Assembly (NCBI GenBank): GCA_022385755.1
Contig: MU278349.1
Location: forward strand, 62,001-126,000
DNA length: 64,000 nt
DNA from: Trametopsis cervina
Lineage: Eukaryota; Basidiomycota; Agaricomycetes; Polyporales; Irpicaceae
Direction: 5' to 3'
The notes under the pieces are model-generated. The model searched no databases, had not been told where the DNA came from, and saw only the letters and a program-made list of their open reading frames with translations. Shown in pieces: positions 21,637 to 34,122 of this stretch. A program made the position numbers and the translations under genes. The first letter of the stretch is position 1. Each line of letters starts with the position of its first letter.

Positions 21637-24600
21637 GTTTGAATATTAGGGGGCGGGGGATGGAAGAGAGGTGAAGGTTATGAGGACCGGTGACGAGAAT
21701 ATAAGAGAAAGAGGGGGAATCGGCAGAGAGGAGTGTGGAGACCGTCAAGACACGGGCAGGTCGTGTCCACCTATTTTCCGCGTGTTTTATCCGAGCGGTT
21801 GGAGTCGGGGGACGTTCGGAACGTGGAAGAGCCTACTACCTGAACTGGTTGGACACGTCGGCAAGGACAGCGAGAGGAGGAGGGGAGCGGCGAAGAGGGG
21901 GAGGAGGAAGTGTTGAGCGGGAAGTAGGAAAGGGGTATTTAAACGTAGCATGAAACGGGAGATGCGCGACCGCTTGCATTCAAGATCCAGCGGGCGCCCG
22001 GATCGAGTCCGGTCAGTGCCGGAAAAACCAACAAAGCAGAGGCCATCTCGCACGGAGGAATTCGACCATCCAGACACGCTCGATTCTCCTTACACGCCTC
22101 GTTTATTTCCTGTGAAACTCCCCAATCAGGTGTGCTGTCCACGGTGCAATTCTGGGAATTATACAGGTTGACTCCGCGAGCATGCACCCAGGCGAACCGC
22201 TGGCCCAGTGCGTGGCGTCTCTCCCTGGCTGGCCCTCCCACATCCTGCCACAGCCCACCTCGATGTGATAGCATGGCCCTGCTATCGCATAGATGGCTGG
22301 GCCCACTGCTTTGGCAGCCACCTTCCTTGTCCTGTACCCACCCACTGCGCCACCCAAGCTCTATCGAAATGAGGCTGCATGAACCTTACTCTCCTCTGCG
22401 GCTGGTGTGAGTCCCATTGCCAACTTTGCGTCTCTGTGTCCATGCTCCACCCGTAATTGCTGCCTTCTTCGGACGTTGTATGTTCTGGTGCATTGACCGC
22501 CGCACGTCCAACAAGTTCGCTCAAATTACGTTTATGCACCTCCACCAGCCGTGCTATACTTGCCCGCGTGCCGCCACCATTGTAGAGTATTGCACATACC
22601 AGATCCGCGGATATCCTGTACTAGTACAGCTTTCCCAGAGTCGCTGGGTTCCTTGTGTAGCATGTCAGCTATGTAGGACAACTGGAAACATGTATCTGTG
22701 GCGAGACATGGCCGCAAGACTCCGGACGCCTAGCAACCGAACTACACGGCTTAAGCAAGCCCCCGCCGTCAGACTCTATCACGACTGCGCCAAGTTCGCT
22801 GTTGCCAACAGCAGAGATAAGAGTGTGAACGACTGCGACCAGCTTCGCCTTCGAGGGCCAGTGCCGAATTTGCAGTGGCCATCCCGGGCTGACCGCTGAC
22901 CGCTCTCCCGTTCAGCCACCCGTGCTCCGAGCGAGGTCCAATACCGCCAGGTCGCGGGTGCGGCTGTTCGATCGTCGTTGGACTCTAGAATATCGACGGA
23001 TGCTGATTCGTCTCCGACAGCCTCCAGGGCTGCATCGGAACAGCGTTCGGGAGGTATGCTACAATGACCGGGTCCACCACCAAGGGTCGGTCAAATTTCT
23101 GTTGCTTCATAAATTCTCATCAAGTTGCAGAGCTCCTCGCCACACTGAGCACTCCCAGACCACATGTCGCGACGGTGGGCAGCATGAATTAGCCCCGGGA
23201 GACTCGAAATTTCGAACATGTTCTTCTGTTCGACGCTAACCTCAAACATATGCCATCAACGTGGGGTGATCCATTTGTCGATGATGTCGCTTTCGGCTTT
23301 CAGAATGAGCTATCCAGGGCACAGCTGTGAGAGCAACCGGCCGACCAACCTCCACAGAAAGCCCCGCACGTACGGTGAATATCCAACGCACGGTCGTGCT
23401 GCCCTTCAAGTACCGTTCCGAGGAAAGGCCCGTCCTGCCACAAACTCCGGACGTCGTGGTCTCGTCGCAGTCTACTCATGGCCGCTGAGTTATACACGGG
23501 CATGGGCTCAGTAATAGGTTGCTAGCTCCTTCTTCACAAGTACGTAAAAATAGTGTGTACAGGGCGTTGCGTTCTCACTTGCATACAATGCCCCTGAGCA
23601 CACGCCGAACCTCTTCAGGCCTTGTTCCCGCCTCAGCTGTATAAAAAAGATCATCGCATGTGGCTCGGGTGTTTGCAATTTACAAAGCTGATGGTGAACT
23701 TACTCACAAAAGGTCATTGCGGCGTGCTAGCGTCGTACGATTGTCAATGTAGCTATATGATGAAGCTGAATAACTGGCGTGCAATGCTGTAACGCGTCCG
23801 ATAAGTTCAACAGGGTTCATACCGACTCATATATGAATACACTGCAGTCAGCCACTCCGAGAATGCCGATTCAAGCTTAGACGGATAGTCTAAGGCTATT
23901 TGCAACCTTTGCAGTACGCATTGCCTAACGGGTGCGATCTTCCTCTTAATTCCTGTGCCGCCGCAGGCGGGGACGGTGATGAACTCGTACGCCATATGGC
24001 GCGGACGGAGCAGATGCTAGCAGCCGACGAAAAGTAGACGTGTATAGTTGGAAGTGTTTGAGATAGAAGTGAATTGCCGTTAGTACCACGCCAGGTAAGC
24101 GGATCTGACTACCGACAAAGGTTATCCGTACGTTGCTTGATGCTTGATGCCCGACTGCAGCGGTATTTGGAAGTGGAGATTAAGTTAACGTTGACGCTGC
24201 ACGAGCTCCTCATGGCCGGTATGTCGTAACGTTAGAAGATTGCAACCGTATATATTCCCAGGCCGCAGAGCTGCTTATCTGCCAGTGACGAGCAGGCAAG
24301 GAATGTAAGGCCTTGATGGTTGCTATCTCCGCTGCTGGACCTAAGGTGTGCCCGAACGTGTATCCCTATCGCGAACTGTCAGCGAGGAGCAGGCCGTGTC
24401 CCACGAACATCACCGAGTGGGAATCGTGGCGCGCGAGGGGTTGCCAGTTGAGAGGCGGACGGAGTTGGGCGGCTGGGCTAGAACGGCAGTTGCACGGGCG
24501 CATCGCGAAGTACGACAGGCGGCGAGCGAAATGTGGTCATCACATTCTGCGAGAGATAACGAGCCGACGCAAGGCGAGTCCTATTGCCTGTCGCATGTGT

Positions 24601-26081
24601 CTTCCGCACCGAGTAGTTCGCGTAGATGATTGCTTGTAGATCAGCACCTACGGCACCGCTTGTCTGTCCAACAGAAGGCATCCTGACGGCGGCACAATAG
24701 TGATTCCAGGTCAGGGTGCAGCGTAATGCTGTTTCCTGTCCACGTAGATGTCGAAAGCTAACCGGCCTCAAGGTAGCTTGCATGCTGAGGACGGACCGTT
24801 GCGCAGTCCATTCAATCCTTCTTAATGACTCCGCGGAGGATTCCAGTACGCCCGAACCGATTTCATTCTGTCATTCAGAAGTTCGGAGGGGGTGGCGAGG
24901 GTACTCTGGAGCGCGTACCGTCTTTTGCACCTAGCGTGCTCTAGCACTGTGGGCGAGAGCGCGAGCGAGCGAACGACGTAGTGGATTACAGTCGTCGGGC
25001 CAGATAGACTTTTGGCGGTGTTACTATTCCCAGCTTGCCGGGTTTCCCCACGTGCTAAAGGGATAGACGTGCGACGCGATCTGGGGTGTGCTTCCACTGC
25101 ACCCGTACCGTCTCGTACGCAGTCTAGAGACAATGCGATGACAGGGGTCGAGTCTCGGGGTGCAAGGAGCTTTTCGACTCGGTGCAGACGTGTTTGATGG
25201 AAACTTCGGTGCGAGATTGCTCCTAGGACGGGGGCTGTCGCCCGTGTCGAGCATCGGAAGGGCCTAAATGGAGGAGGTCCTGACTCGTAAAATAGTCAAA
25301 ATGGGAAGCCGGATGTGTGCATAGAGATGAAACTTAGGAGTTTAGGATGAAGGTGGCGTCAGCCGCAGCAGTGCATGAAGGGAGAAGAGCTGCGCATGAA
25401 CCGTACCGAGAATCATCATCGACGCATTGATGTCGTCGCGGAAGATTTAGGATCCCTTGTCGAGCCTCGGTAGCACCCTCGGACTGGACATCCGGACAGC
25501 CGTCGGCTCCTCTAGTAGAGATTTGTAAAGAACACTTCTAGACTGTATGCGGTAACTGGTTTTTCTCCGACCAGCGATATTGAGGAGCCCAGACCGTTTT
25601 GTGGGCGCCGAACTAGGTTTGAAAGAGAATGAAGGGGGCTTCTCAATGTTGTTTATCGATTAGGTGGCGAGCTCTTGGCGCAAGAGCTTTCGGTGCCAGG
25701 ACCGTAGGGATAAGAAAGACAGGAGCGTAGCAGAAGGCATTTCTCCGCGAGGGTATATGCGCGTTGGAAGATAGAGATGCAGCGGTTTGAGGGAGTCTGT
25801 CGTTGGCTATGTAGTTGGCTCGCATCTACCTGTGAAGAAAATAGCCATAGTAGCCATTGGGACCTTGAAAACAAGCCATGTAAACTCCTCCGCGCTTCTC
25901 GTGAAGAGATAGCGGTTAATTCCAACTGAGTCCCTTTGTGTGGAGGTTAGAAGAGATGTCTGTTACGCATAAGATCTGTGAGAATCAGCATTTTATGAGG
26001 AGTTACGAGTGTGCGAACTGACCTTGTGATCGTAGCAGGCATAGAGAACGCCTCAATTAACGCGAAATGCAAAAGTGTCTG

Positions 26082-26129
26082 CACGTGATTAACACGATCA
26101 CGTGCAACATAATTCGTGGCCCCCACGTG
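26082..26129 (+). promoter_or_regulatory. Cluster of three CACGTG boxes
   Basis: Perfect palindromic E-boxes CACGTG lie at 26082-26087, 26099-26104 and 26124-26129, between 159 and 206 bp upstream of the SPO12-like start. CACGTG is the core site for bHLH factors such as Cbf1, Pho4 and SREBP relatives. Confidence 0.6.
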
Positions 26130-26163
26130 CGACGTTCATTTTCGAACTGGCAACCGCGACTTC

Positions 26164-26169
26164 TATAAG
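26164..26169 (+). promoter_or_regulatory. Possible TATA element of SPO12-like gene
   Basis: TATAAG, 124 bp upstream of the ATG and 35 bp after the last CACGTG box. It is a near-consensus TATA element in a plausible position. Confidence 0.35.
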
Positions 26170-26287
26170 CCAAACCCAGTCAGCCTCCTTGAACACTCAG
26201 ACAACTTCGTCCTTGCACTCATCTCTACTCTGCAACTCGCTCGTATACCACCTTCACTCACAGCGAATCCATACTTAAACCACCATC

Positions 26288-26792
26288 ATGTCTACCACCG
26301 TCACCCCGACAGCCTCTCCTGCTCACGTTCAGCCACTGCACAACCCCTCGCAAGCGGCGCACGTCGTTGTCCCTCAAGCACCGCTCGGCAATACCACGAA
26401 CGGCATTGCTAACCAGGCACCTGGGCTTGGAGCAAAGGCTCTGCTCGCGAAGAAGATGGCAAAGAACATGTAAGTCTGCGCTCTCCGCTGGCGCCACATG
26501 TGCTGACCGCCACTCCCTCTTCCAGTAACCCTACCTTCGTGTCGCCTACGGACAACATGATGACACCCTGTACTAAGAAGATTAGTGCCGCAAAGAAGAA
26601 GCATTTCACGAAGTGAGTGTCTCGCGTCGCGTAGGTCGCTTGTACCAAGTAGCTGATGCTGTCATCCTCAGGGGCGCCAAGCCTATGCAGCCGTTGTTCG
26701 CACAACGCGAGACGAAAGAATCCGAGTCGGGCTCAAGCGAAGATGAACTGTCGTCAGCCAACAAGATGGATGATGATGAGAACCCGTTCTGA
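26288..26792 (+). CDS. SPO12: Spo12-family mitotic exit regulator
   Basis: Spo12 proteins are small nucleolar regulators that help release Cdc14 in early anaphase (FEAR network). Exons 26288-26469, 26526-26612 and 26672-26792 give 129 aa. The diagnostic motif lies at residues 66-79, VSPTDNMMTPCTKK, followed by a basic stretch (SAAKKKHFTKGAK). It contains two proline-directed phosphosites seven residues apart (Ser67, Thr74), matching the spacing of the paired regulatory serines of the yeast protein. The N-terminus is disordered and the C-terminus acidic (GSSEDELSS). All three exons agree in phase. It is preceded by three CACGTG boxes. Confidence 0.85.
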
Positions 26793-27899
26793 GCGCAGCG
26801 CGCTGAGCCCGTTCATCATGCATCTGTTATGACCTGTCACGCTTTCTTTTGTCATTCCCGCACTCGTTACTTGCTGTCTGTACAACATCCCTCGCAAACC
26901 TCGTCGAAGTTACAAGGCCGCACTTTCACTGCGGGTCTTCTACTTATTATGGCTATATATCCAACCCCGCTGTCGATTTCTTCCCGCTGTTAATGAGAAA
27001 TATCCGTCATTGAACGTTCAAGCAGTAGTTGAACCAGTAACGCATCAAGCACGGTGTTGTTGGCAAACGTCACAGGTGTTCAGTACGCCGGAATTGCCAA
27101 GGGGACATTGCACATATGTAAACTTACTGTAGATGTACGCCGAAGGCTGTTGTGGGCGGTGTTCGGGGTACAGTGCGGCATTCCTTTAGTGTTCCAAACG
27201 CCTCGAGTTTTGCGATAATCGATGTCTCTAATTCGCCGTGGTACGCTCGTTGTACTGCTGACTGGACCAGGGCGGCCTCTCTTCAGATTACTCAGAACTC
27301 TTGCGTCCATATTATGATGAATTGCAACCGCGACGCCGGCCAAGAGGACGTATAATAACAGGCGTGAACACTTGCACTGCACGCGGCGGAACCATTAGTA
27401 TGTACGTGCGGCTGTTCGCGATCCCGCTTGCGGATGCCGCGCTTTATTGGGAGTAATGGCCGTACAGTACTGCGATGATTAGGAAAGCTCAGGCTGACAA
27501 CGCGGTGCTATATATATACTCGCCATGATACCGCCCAACGTAAGACTCATGAGAGTTCGTGTAGACTTACACCGAGCTACTGTATTTTGTATCTGGTACA
27601 TCTGCTGTTACTTTCCCTCAGTTGGGCGTTGGAATGATAGATGTAGATGACCGGAACGGCGTGCGTATGACGGGATGCGATGGCAGTGGCGGGTGAGGCA
27701 ATGAGCGCATCAAGCCAATGCTATGCAGGGTGGTGATCGGGGTCTCGCACGGGTCGTACATGCCTTCAGCTTCTTCAAGGCTTCGACAAGAGCAACCACC
27801 ACATCGACTGCTCACTCAGAGTCACCTTACCTTCCCTCCAGGCGAGCCAGGCAAGGTCTCCACGAACCTAACGACTAGCATAACCCGCTATCAGCAATA
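26793..27899. other. Spacer and chitin synthase promoter region
   Basis: The 1.1 kb contain no supported gene. A TATATATATA run at 27509-27518 lies about 390 bp before the chitin synthase ATG and could be a core promoter if the leader is long or spliced. Short open frames here do not resemble proteins I know. Confidence 0.45.
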
Positions 27900-30800
27900 A
27901 TGGAAGGAGACGGACGTCCACCTCTGCCATCTAATGCCCCTCAGGGAACCACTGATCCATATGCTCGACAGCACTTGACTTTCCAAGAGCCTGCGCCCAG
28001 CGCGTATTCTAGCAACATATCGCTTCCAGATGAGTTTGGGAGACCAGACGATTATGACGAGGAAGAGACTGAGAAGATACCATTGACTTCTTCTGGAGGG
28101 ATGTACCCTCCGGGGTGAGTGTTAACTCCGTACGTTATGGCCTCCGATCGCGTGCTAAATATCATGCAGGCCCGTAGACCCAAACTCGTTTGGAGAATAT
28201 GAGCGTCCCACTTCTGTGGCCTCGTCGACAGGTGGCGTTGAATCTTCCTGGAGACGGCGTCAGACTATCAAGCGTGGCGTAACCCGGAAGGTCAAGCTTA
28301 CTCAGGGAAACTTTATCACCGAATATTTGGTACCGCAGCCTGTGTACAGCGCGATTGAAGCGAAATGGACCGCGGGTACGAAGACGACCGAATTCTCGTG
28401 CGTAGTCTCTTTGTAATCCGATGAGTGTAATTGACGAATAGGATTCCAGACACATGAGGTACACGGCTGCGACCTGTGACCCCGACGATTTCAGTGAGGC
28501 AACCGGATATTCGTTGCGCACCAAGATCTACAATCGTCCGACCGAGCTGTTGATCGCCGTTACGTCGTACAACGAAGACAAGACATTGTATGCACGTACG
28601 CTGCATGGTGTGATGATGAACATCCGCGATATATGTAAAACCAAGCAGTCTAAGTACTGGCGTCGCACCGCGGAGGAAGGTATCCCTGCATGGCAAAGGA
28701 TCACTGTTGCTCTCATTATTGACGGTCTTGAACCCATGGACAAGACGGTGTTGGATATTTTGGCTACCGTTGGAGTCTACCAAGACGGTATCATGAAGAA
28801 GCAGGTTGATGGAAAAGATACCGTGGCCCACATATTTGAGGTGTGCAGACTATCCATAAATCCAATCTTACACCTTGGCTTGACGTCACGAGTAGTATAC
28901 GACGCAACTTTCGGTTGATGCGACACCGCAATTAGTGGTGCCTCAGGGCGATGATCCGAACAATCTGGTCCCTGTGCAGATTATCTTGGTTATCAAAGCG
29001 AAGAACCAGAAGAAGATCAACTCTCACCGCTGGCTCTTCAATGCCATTGGAAGAATGCTCGAGGTAAGCGTGTTGTTGGCCGAGCCAAGTATATCGCTGA
29101 TATGAATTCTTCCGTATAGCCCGAGGTCTGTGTCCTGATCGACGCTGGTACCAAACCAGGGCGGAAGTCCATCTACTATCTCTGGGAAGCGTTCTATAAC
29201 GATCCCAACCTTGGCGGATGCTGTGGGGAAATTCATGCTATGATTGAGGGTGGCAGGAAGCTACTTAACCCTCTGGTGGCCGCTCAAAATTTCGAATATA
29301 AAATGTCGAACATCTTAGGTACGTCCTGCGCGCCCAAGCAATCGCCGCGGCTTTGCTAACGAAGCACTAGACAAACCGCTGGAGAGCAGTTTCGGTTACG
29401 TCTCCGTGTTGCCCGGTGCTTTCTCCGCATATCGTTTCCGTGCAATCCAAGGGCGTCCTCTGGAACAGTACTTCCACGGTGACCACTCTCTCGCAGATAG
29501 ATTGGGTCCGAAGGGTATCTACGGGATGAACATCTTCACCAAGAACATGTTCTTGGCCGAGGATCGTATTCTCTGTTTCGAACTCGTAGCGAAGGCTGGC
29601 GACAAGTGGACTCTCACATACGTGAAGCCCTCGAAAGCTGAGACTGATGTGCCGGAGTCCGCTCCTGAGCTCATCGGTCAGCGCCGGCGTTGGCTGAACG
29701 GTTCTTTCGCTGCTTCGGTGGTAAGTGCATCTGATACATGCCGCCGGTCTGCTTCTGATCAAATCCTGGAATAGTATGCCCTCGTGAACTTCTTTAGACT
29801 GTATAAATCTGGTCACGGCCTCATTCGCATGTTCTTCTTCCACGTTCAAGCATTGGTGAGCGTTGTGATCACTCGTTCTCAAGACGATAGCTGACGCGGG
29901 AGATAGTATAATGTCTTCTCGCTCGTTTTCTCCTGGTTCGCTCTTGCCAATCTCTGGTTGACATTCAGCATCATCATCGACCTTCTCCCTACCCAAAACA
30001 TCATCATTTTCGGCACTGTGGCGGTCGTAAGTGGTTCAGAATTCGAGTGACAGCTTCCAAGACATTCATATTCGCTTCACACAGACTCACTGGGTTAATT
30101 TGGCTTTCAAGTGGATATACCTGTCCTTCTTAGCGCTACAGGTGCGTCGCTTGTTGATCGTAGGGAGCTAGTCTCATCTAGTATGTAGTTCGTACTGGCT
30201 CTGGGCAATCGGCCGAAGGGAGAACGTGGTCTTTATGCGGCAACCTTATGGTAAGCATGCTCGTATATCTGGCTATTGATCATTCCTGATCGACTGCCTA
30301 CAGGGTCTATGCTTTCCTGTCTCTCTACCTGCTCATCTGCTCGTTCTGGCTGACTGGGAAAGCCTTCGCTGTAAGTTTGCCCAGCTTCAGTCCGGTCCAC
30401 CTACTAACAGTCGTTGCAGAATATCCCCAACATCCTAAAAGATAAGACGACTACCGGCCAAGTGCTTGCCGCCTTCTTCGAACCTCCTGTTGGTCCATTG
30501 ATAGCAGCGATAATCTCTACGTTCGGTATATACCTCTTCGCGTCCATCCTTTATGTAAGTCGTTTCTGCCATCGCGCGGTGCAAATTGAGATTTAACTCT
30601 ATCGTAGCGCGATCCATGGCATATGGTGTCAAGTTTCGGCCAATACTTGCTGCTTGCACCATCGTTCACGAATGTTCTGAACGTCTATGCGTTCTGCAAC
30701 TTGCACGATGTAAGTCATGTTCTCAATGACTATGAACATGTGTAAATCGAGATGTTTCACAGGTGTCTTGGGGTACCAAGGGCAGTGACAAGGCGGAGGT

Positions 30801-31270
30801 TCTACCATCTGTGTCCTCTAAAAAGGGCAACAAAGACGCCGTGGTCGAGGAAACCACAAGAAAACAGGAAGATCTTGAGAACCACTTCAAGGAGACCGTG
30901 ACACGCGCCTTGACTAAGCTGGAAGTGAAGGAGGAAGTCGAGAAGCCTACTATGGATGACTCGAACAAGACCTTCCGTACCCGTCTTGTGGCCTTCTGGA
31001 TGTTGTCGAACGCAACACTCTCTGTCGCGATCGAGATGCTTAACGGTCTTCCGACAGACGATGAGCAGAAAGATGAAGCTGAGCTTCAAAAGAGGCAGAA
31101 CATATACTTCACCATCATTCTGTTCTCGACGTTTGCGCTCGCGCTTGTGCGTTTCCTGGGGGTGCGTATTCTTTTCAATGTCTATTACGCCAATGTTGAC
31201 TCATGTGCCTCTGCAGTGTTTGTTCTACTTCTTCAAGCGCAACCTCTTCAGGTTCTGCCGCAGGAACTAG
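27900..31270 (+). CDS. CHS: Chitin synthase, division I (GT2)
   Basis: Polymerises UDP-GlcNAc into chitin at the plasma membrane for wall and septum. Fifteen exons give 875 aa: 27900-28114, 28170-28397, 28450-28840, 28896-29063, 29120-29318, 29371-29720, 29775-29855, 29907-30026, 30085-30141, 30189-30250, 30304-30370, 30420-30554, 30608-30709, 30763-31161 and 31217-31270. A hydrophilic N-tail leads to the CHS1N region and the catalytic core: [44 protein letters not shown] and [10 protein letters not shown] (QRRRW at 504-508). Multiple membrane helices follow. There is no myosin motor, cytochrome-b5 or chitin synthase 4 domain, so division I (class I-III). The protein ends in [12 protein letters not shown], a basic cytosolic tail. 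Confidence 0.94.
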
Positions 31271-32554
31271 AACCCCGTGGGGTTTCTATCATCTTTGTCT
31301 CGATATCAATTGTTTTCTGGATGATCTGGGTTCTCATTGACGGACGTTCTTTCGAATGCCACTCTCGTTTGTATATCCTACACTTCTTGTCTTTATGTCA
31401 TACTCCAATTTGTGCATTTATCAATTAATCCGGACGTTGCTCGTCACTCACGACTCTATCATATTACTGTAACTTACTATGCTACGCTACTGTCCCATTC
31501 AGACGGCGCCTATTATGTCACACAACATACGATGTGCGCAACAGAGCCGGTTGTCCCAACTCCGAGCCGTTGCACGCTCGGACTACAACGACTTCCGACG
31601 ATATCACGAACCAGACCACTGACCACAGGGGTGCGATCATGAGCAAGGTATGACATTATTTATCGGCAAAAATTCCTGCGCCTTGAGATGTGAAACATGA
31701 AACGTGCATTCTGAACCTTGAACTCAGGACCTTGGGCCCATCAATTGATGGATGCCCTGATTTGGAAGTTATTGACGTCCGGCAGGTCCCGCTGAAAGAG
31801 ACGCTGGCGCCTCGCGATCTCGCAACATATTCTGCGTGTTGTTGTCCCCGAACGCTATGTGCACAAAAAATTGCGGACATGTTTATTATATTATAATTGA
31901 CCTACTATAATTTTTTTCGGCCTGTATCAGTAGGATGAATCTCTCTGTAACGGCCTTCACAAGTATGTGCTCCCAGACGCCCACCGGACCGTAGCGGCAC
32001 GCTGGGGACGCCGAAGTTTTGCATATATGGTAATCGGCGCCTGATGCACGGATGCCCTAGTATGGCGATTTGTCGGTAATGCTCTCCAGCGACGTTGGAT
32101 TCAAAGGCACCACTAAGTGGCAGCAAGATGACTTGTAAATCAAAAAATTTTAATAGAGTCTGTGCCACGGTTTGTATAGCACTCTTAGATGGTAAGCTGC
32201 GGCCAAATTGAGTCGCCATCACAATATAGGCGCCCAAGCGTACGTCGCAGAGCGCAGGGCTCAGAACACACAGTTGCGCGATCGTTTGATGCAATCGCCC
32301 CAGACACCAAAAGACGCGAGGTCCAAAGTCCAAGGCGCTGGAAAACGACAAGTTCCACGGCCTAGGAATTTTTACCGAAAAACAACCTCATAGCAAGGCT
32401 AAACAAATCGGGTATTCACGTGTGCCCACGGTCAAGGCATTGATGTCCTTGCCATTACTACAGGCTGTATAAAACGCTACGCAGTCGCACGACGTCGCGC
32501 GTCGACCGGAACGAAACCCAATCCCCACGTCGTTAAACACCTGGCCCATCGAAT
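31271..32554. other. Spacer between chitin synthase and GST-like gene
   Basis: The 1.28 kb hold no supported gene. Two notably AT-rich patches (about 31870-31920 and 32135-32160) include a run of seven T and a run of adenines, unlike the flanking DNA. They could be relics of a small mobile element, but I found no clear inverted ends or target duplication. The last 90 bp are the promoter of the next gene. Confidence 0.4.
32468..32474 (+). promoter_or_regulatory. TATA box of GST-like gene
   Basis: TATAAAA, 87 bp upstream of the ATG at 32555, typical spacing for a core promoter with a short leader. Confidence 0.55.
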
Positions 32555-33907
32555 ATGACGTCCAAACTGACGGTGATTTTGTACCAGTAAGACGTTCAAG
32601 ATACATTGGAAGAGCGATACTGAACGTATCCTGCAGTTATGACGCGTCGCCTTTTGCGACGAAAGTCAAGAACATGCTCCTTCTGAAGGGCATCCCGCAC
32701 AAACGAGTTGACGTGAGTATCTGTTCTGTGCATACCATCTGTGCTGGTGCTGATAGGAGTACGATGCTATGCTAGGTGGCTATGACACTCCCTCGCCCAG
32801 AAATAACAGACCTTCTGGGGGTGAAGTATCGGAGAATCCCAATACTGGCCATCGACAACGATGTCTACTGCGACACCAACTTGATAGCGAATGTGCTCGA
32901 GCGTCGATTCCCTCCCTCACAAGGATACGAAACATTGTTTCCTCCTCGTATAGGGAGTCAGAAGGCCGACACCGGCCTCGCTAAGGCGCTGACGATATAC
33001 TGGAATGACAAGATTGTATTTCCACTCGCAGGAAACAGCCTTCCGTATGGCAGATTGGGTGCAAAGCTCATTGCTGATCGTTCAGAGGTACTTTGCTACT
33101 CACATTTTCGGGTGGAATTGACAACTGACCTATACGCACTATCGCTTCCAGTGGTCCGGTGCGCCCATCGTTCCAGAACGTATGGAAGCGGGCCAAGGAA
33201 AACGTACAAGTACCATATCGTCGCATCTGGTATGGGAGACCTTTCATTCACTTTCATCCCTAGTGTCTAATGCTGTCGTAGAGTCTCATCGAGGAGCAGC
33301 TATCCGACGGACGCGAGTGGCTTTTGGACACTGTCCAGCCCGGTTTGGTGGATATCGACATACATTTCGTCCATGACTGGTTGCGTACTTTCAGAAGTGT
33401 CCGGGAGTTGTATGACCCCGCTGAGGTACCTAAGACGCTTGACGTGAGTCTTTTATTGCCACACGACAGTGTCTGGCGCTCACCATAAAAGCATTTGGTA
33501 GTGGCTGTCACGGGTCAAGGCGTTCGTTAAAGAACGGGAACAACGCAAGGTTGCCGCTTTTGAAGTCATCTCAGGTGATGATGCTGCGAAGAGTATCACG
33601 TCAGCTTCGTACGAAGACCCTCAGATCGTCGGCTTTGTAGACGCAGAGGCTAAACGACTTGGCGTTAAGTTGGGAGATACCGTCAGTGTTATGCCGGTAG
33701 ACACAGGTAAGAAGTAGCCGCACATGAGATAGACTGCCTCACCCACAATTTCTTGTTATAGGCAAAATCCCGACTCTTGGACGATTGATCTCATTGAATC
33801 GCGAAGAGCTGGCGATTGAAGTCTCAGGCTCTGTCGGAGTGATTCGCCTTCATTTCCCGCGGCTTGAATATTCTGTGGCTCTCAGTAAGGTAGAGAGCAA
33901 GCTGTAG
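32555..33907 (+). CDS. GST N-terminal-domain protein
   Basis: Exons 32555-32586, 32637-32712, 32776-33087, 33152-33229, 33282-33443, 33502-33706 and 33762-33907 give 336 aa. Residues 1-90 show the thioredoxin-like fold of glutathione transferases: LTVILYHYDASPFATKVKNM, then KGIPHKRVDV, YRRIPILAIDN with the cis-Pro, and YCDTNLIANVLE. The Tyr or Ser near residues 10-16 would contact glutathione. The C-terminal 240 residues are an all-alpha GST-like domain plus an extra part (QIVGFVDAEAKRLGVKLGDT, VIRLHFPRLEYSVAL) that is larger than in classical GSTs. This arrangement is widespread in fungi and its substrate is unknown. The gene ends only 180 bp before CLPTM1 on the same strand. Confidence 0.87.
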
Positions 33908-33990
33908 AATACACCTTCTGTCTGGTTGTCTATGAGAACGTGCTTGAGCTCATCGAGATCTCCCAATTTGATATTGATCTTGCGTTTGTG

Positions 33991-34122
33991 ATGGACGCGA
34001 GTTTGACGCGTCTGCTGGCGTTTGCGGGTGCGACTCTTCCAGTGGCCACCACACTCCTCGCCATCCAACCCGTTTCCTCCCACCAGTATGCCTGGACAAG
34101 GCGCACCTGCGCGGCCAGCTAA
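33991..34122 (+). other. Upstream ORF overlapping the CLPTM1 start
   Basis: An ATG at 33991 opens a 43-codon frame that ends at 34122, 35 nt past the CLPTM1 ATG (34088) and in a different frame. If it lies in the CLPTM1 leader it should limit initiation at the main start. Its product would begin MDASLTRLLAFAGATL and is hydrophobic. Whether it is transcribed is unknown. Confidence 0.4.

Larger units (their letters stand above)
21637..26287. other. 4.65-kb block without recognisable genes
   Basis: This is by far the largest gap in the window. Many open frames of 60-160 codons occur on both strands, but none resembles a known family, and I could not chain any through GT-AG introns into a conserved product. 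I saw no terminal repeats, reverse transcriptase, transposase or integrase motifs. CpG is not depleted, which argues against an old methylated transposon. The left ~320 bp are the CT-rich Rheb promoter/leader; the right ~250 bp are the SPO12 promoter. The rest could be non-coding RNA, a decayed gene or an orphan gene. Confidence 0.5.

Noticed and set aside
22417..22899. 160-codon open frame in the gene desert
   Set aside because: No recognisable motifs, no helix or strand pattern, and other frames over the same DNA are open to similar lengths.
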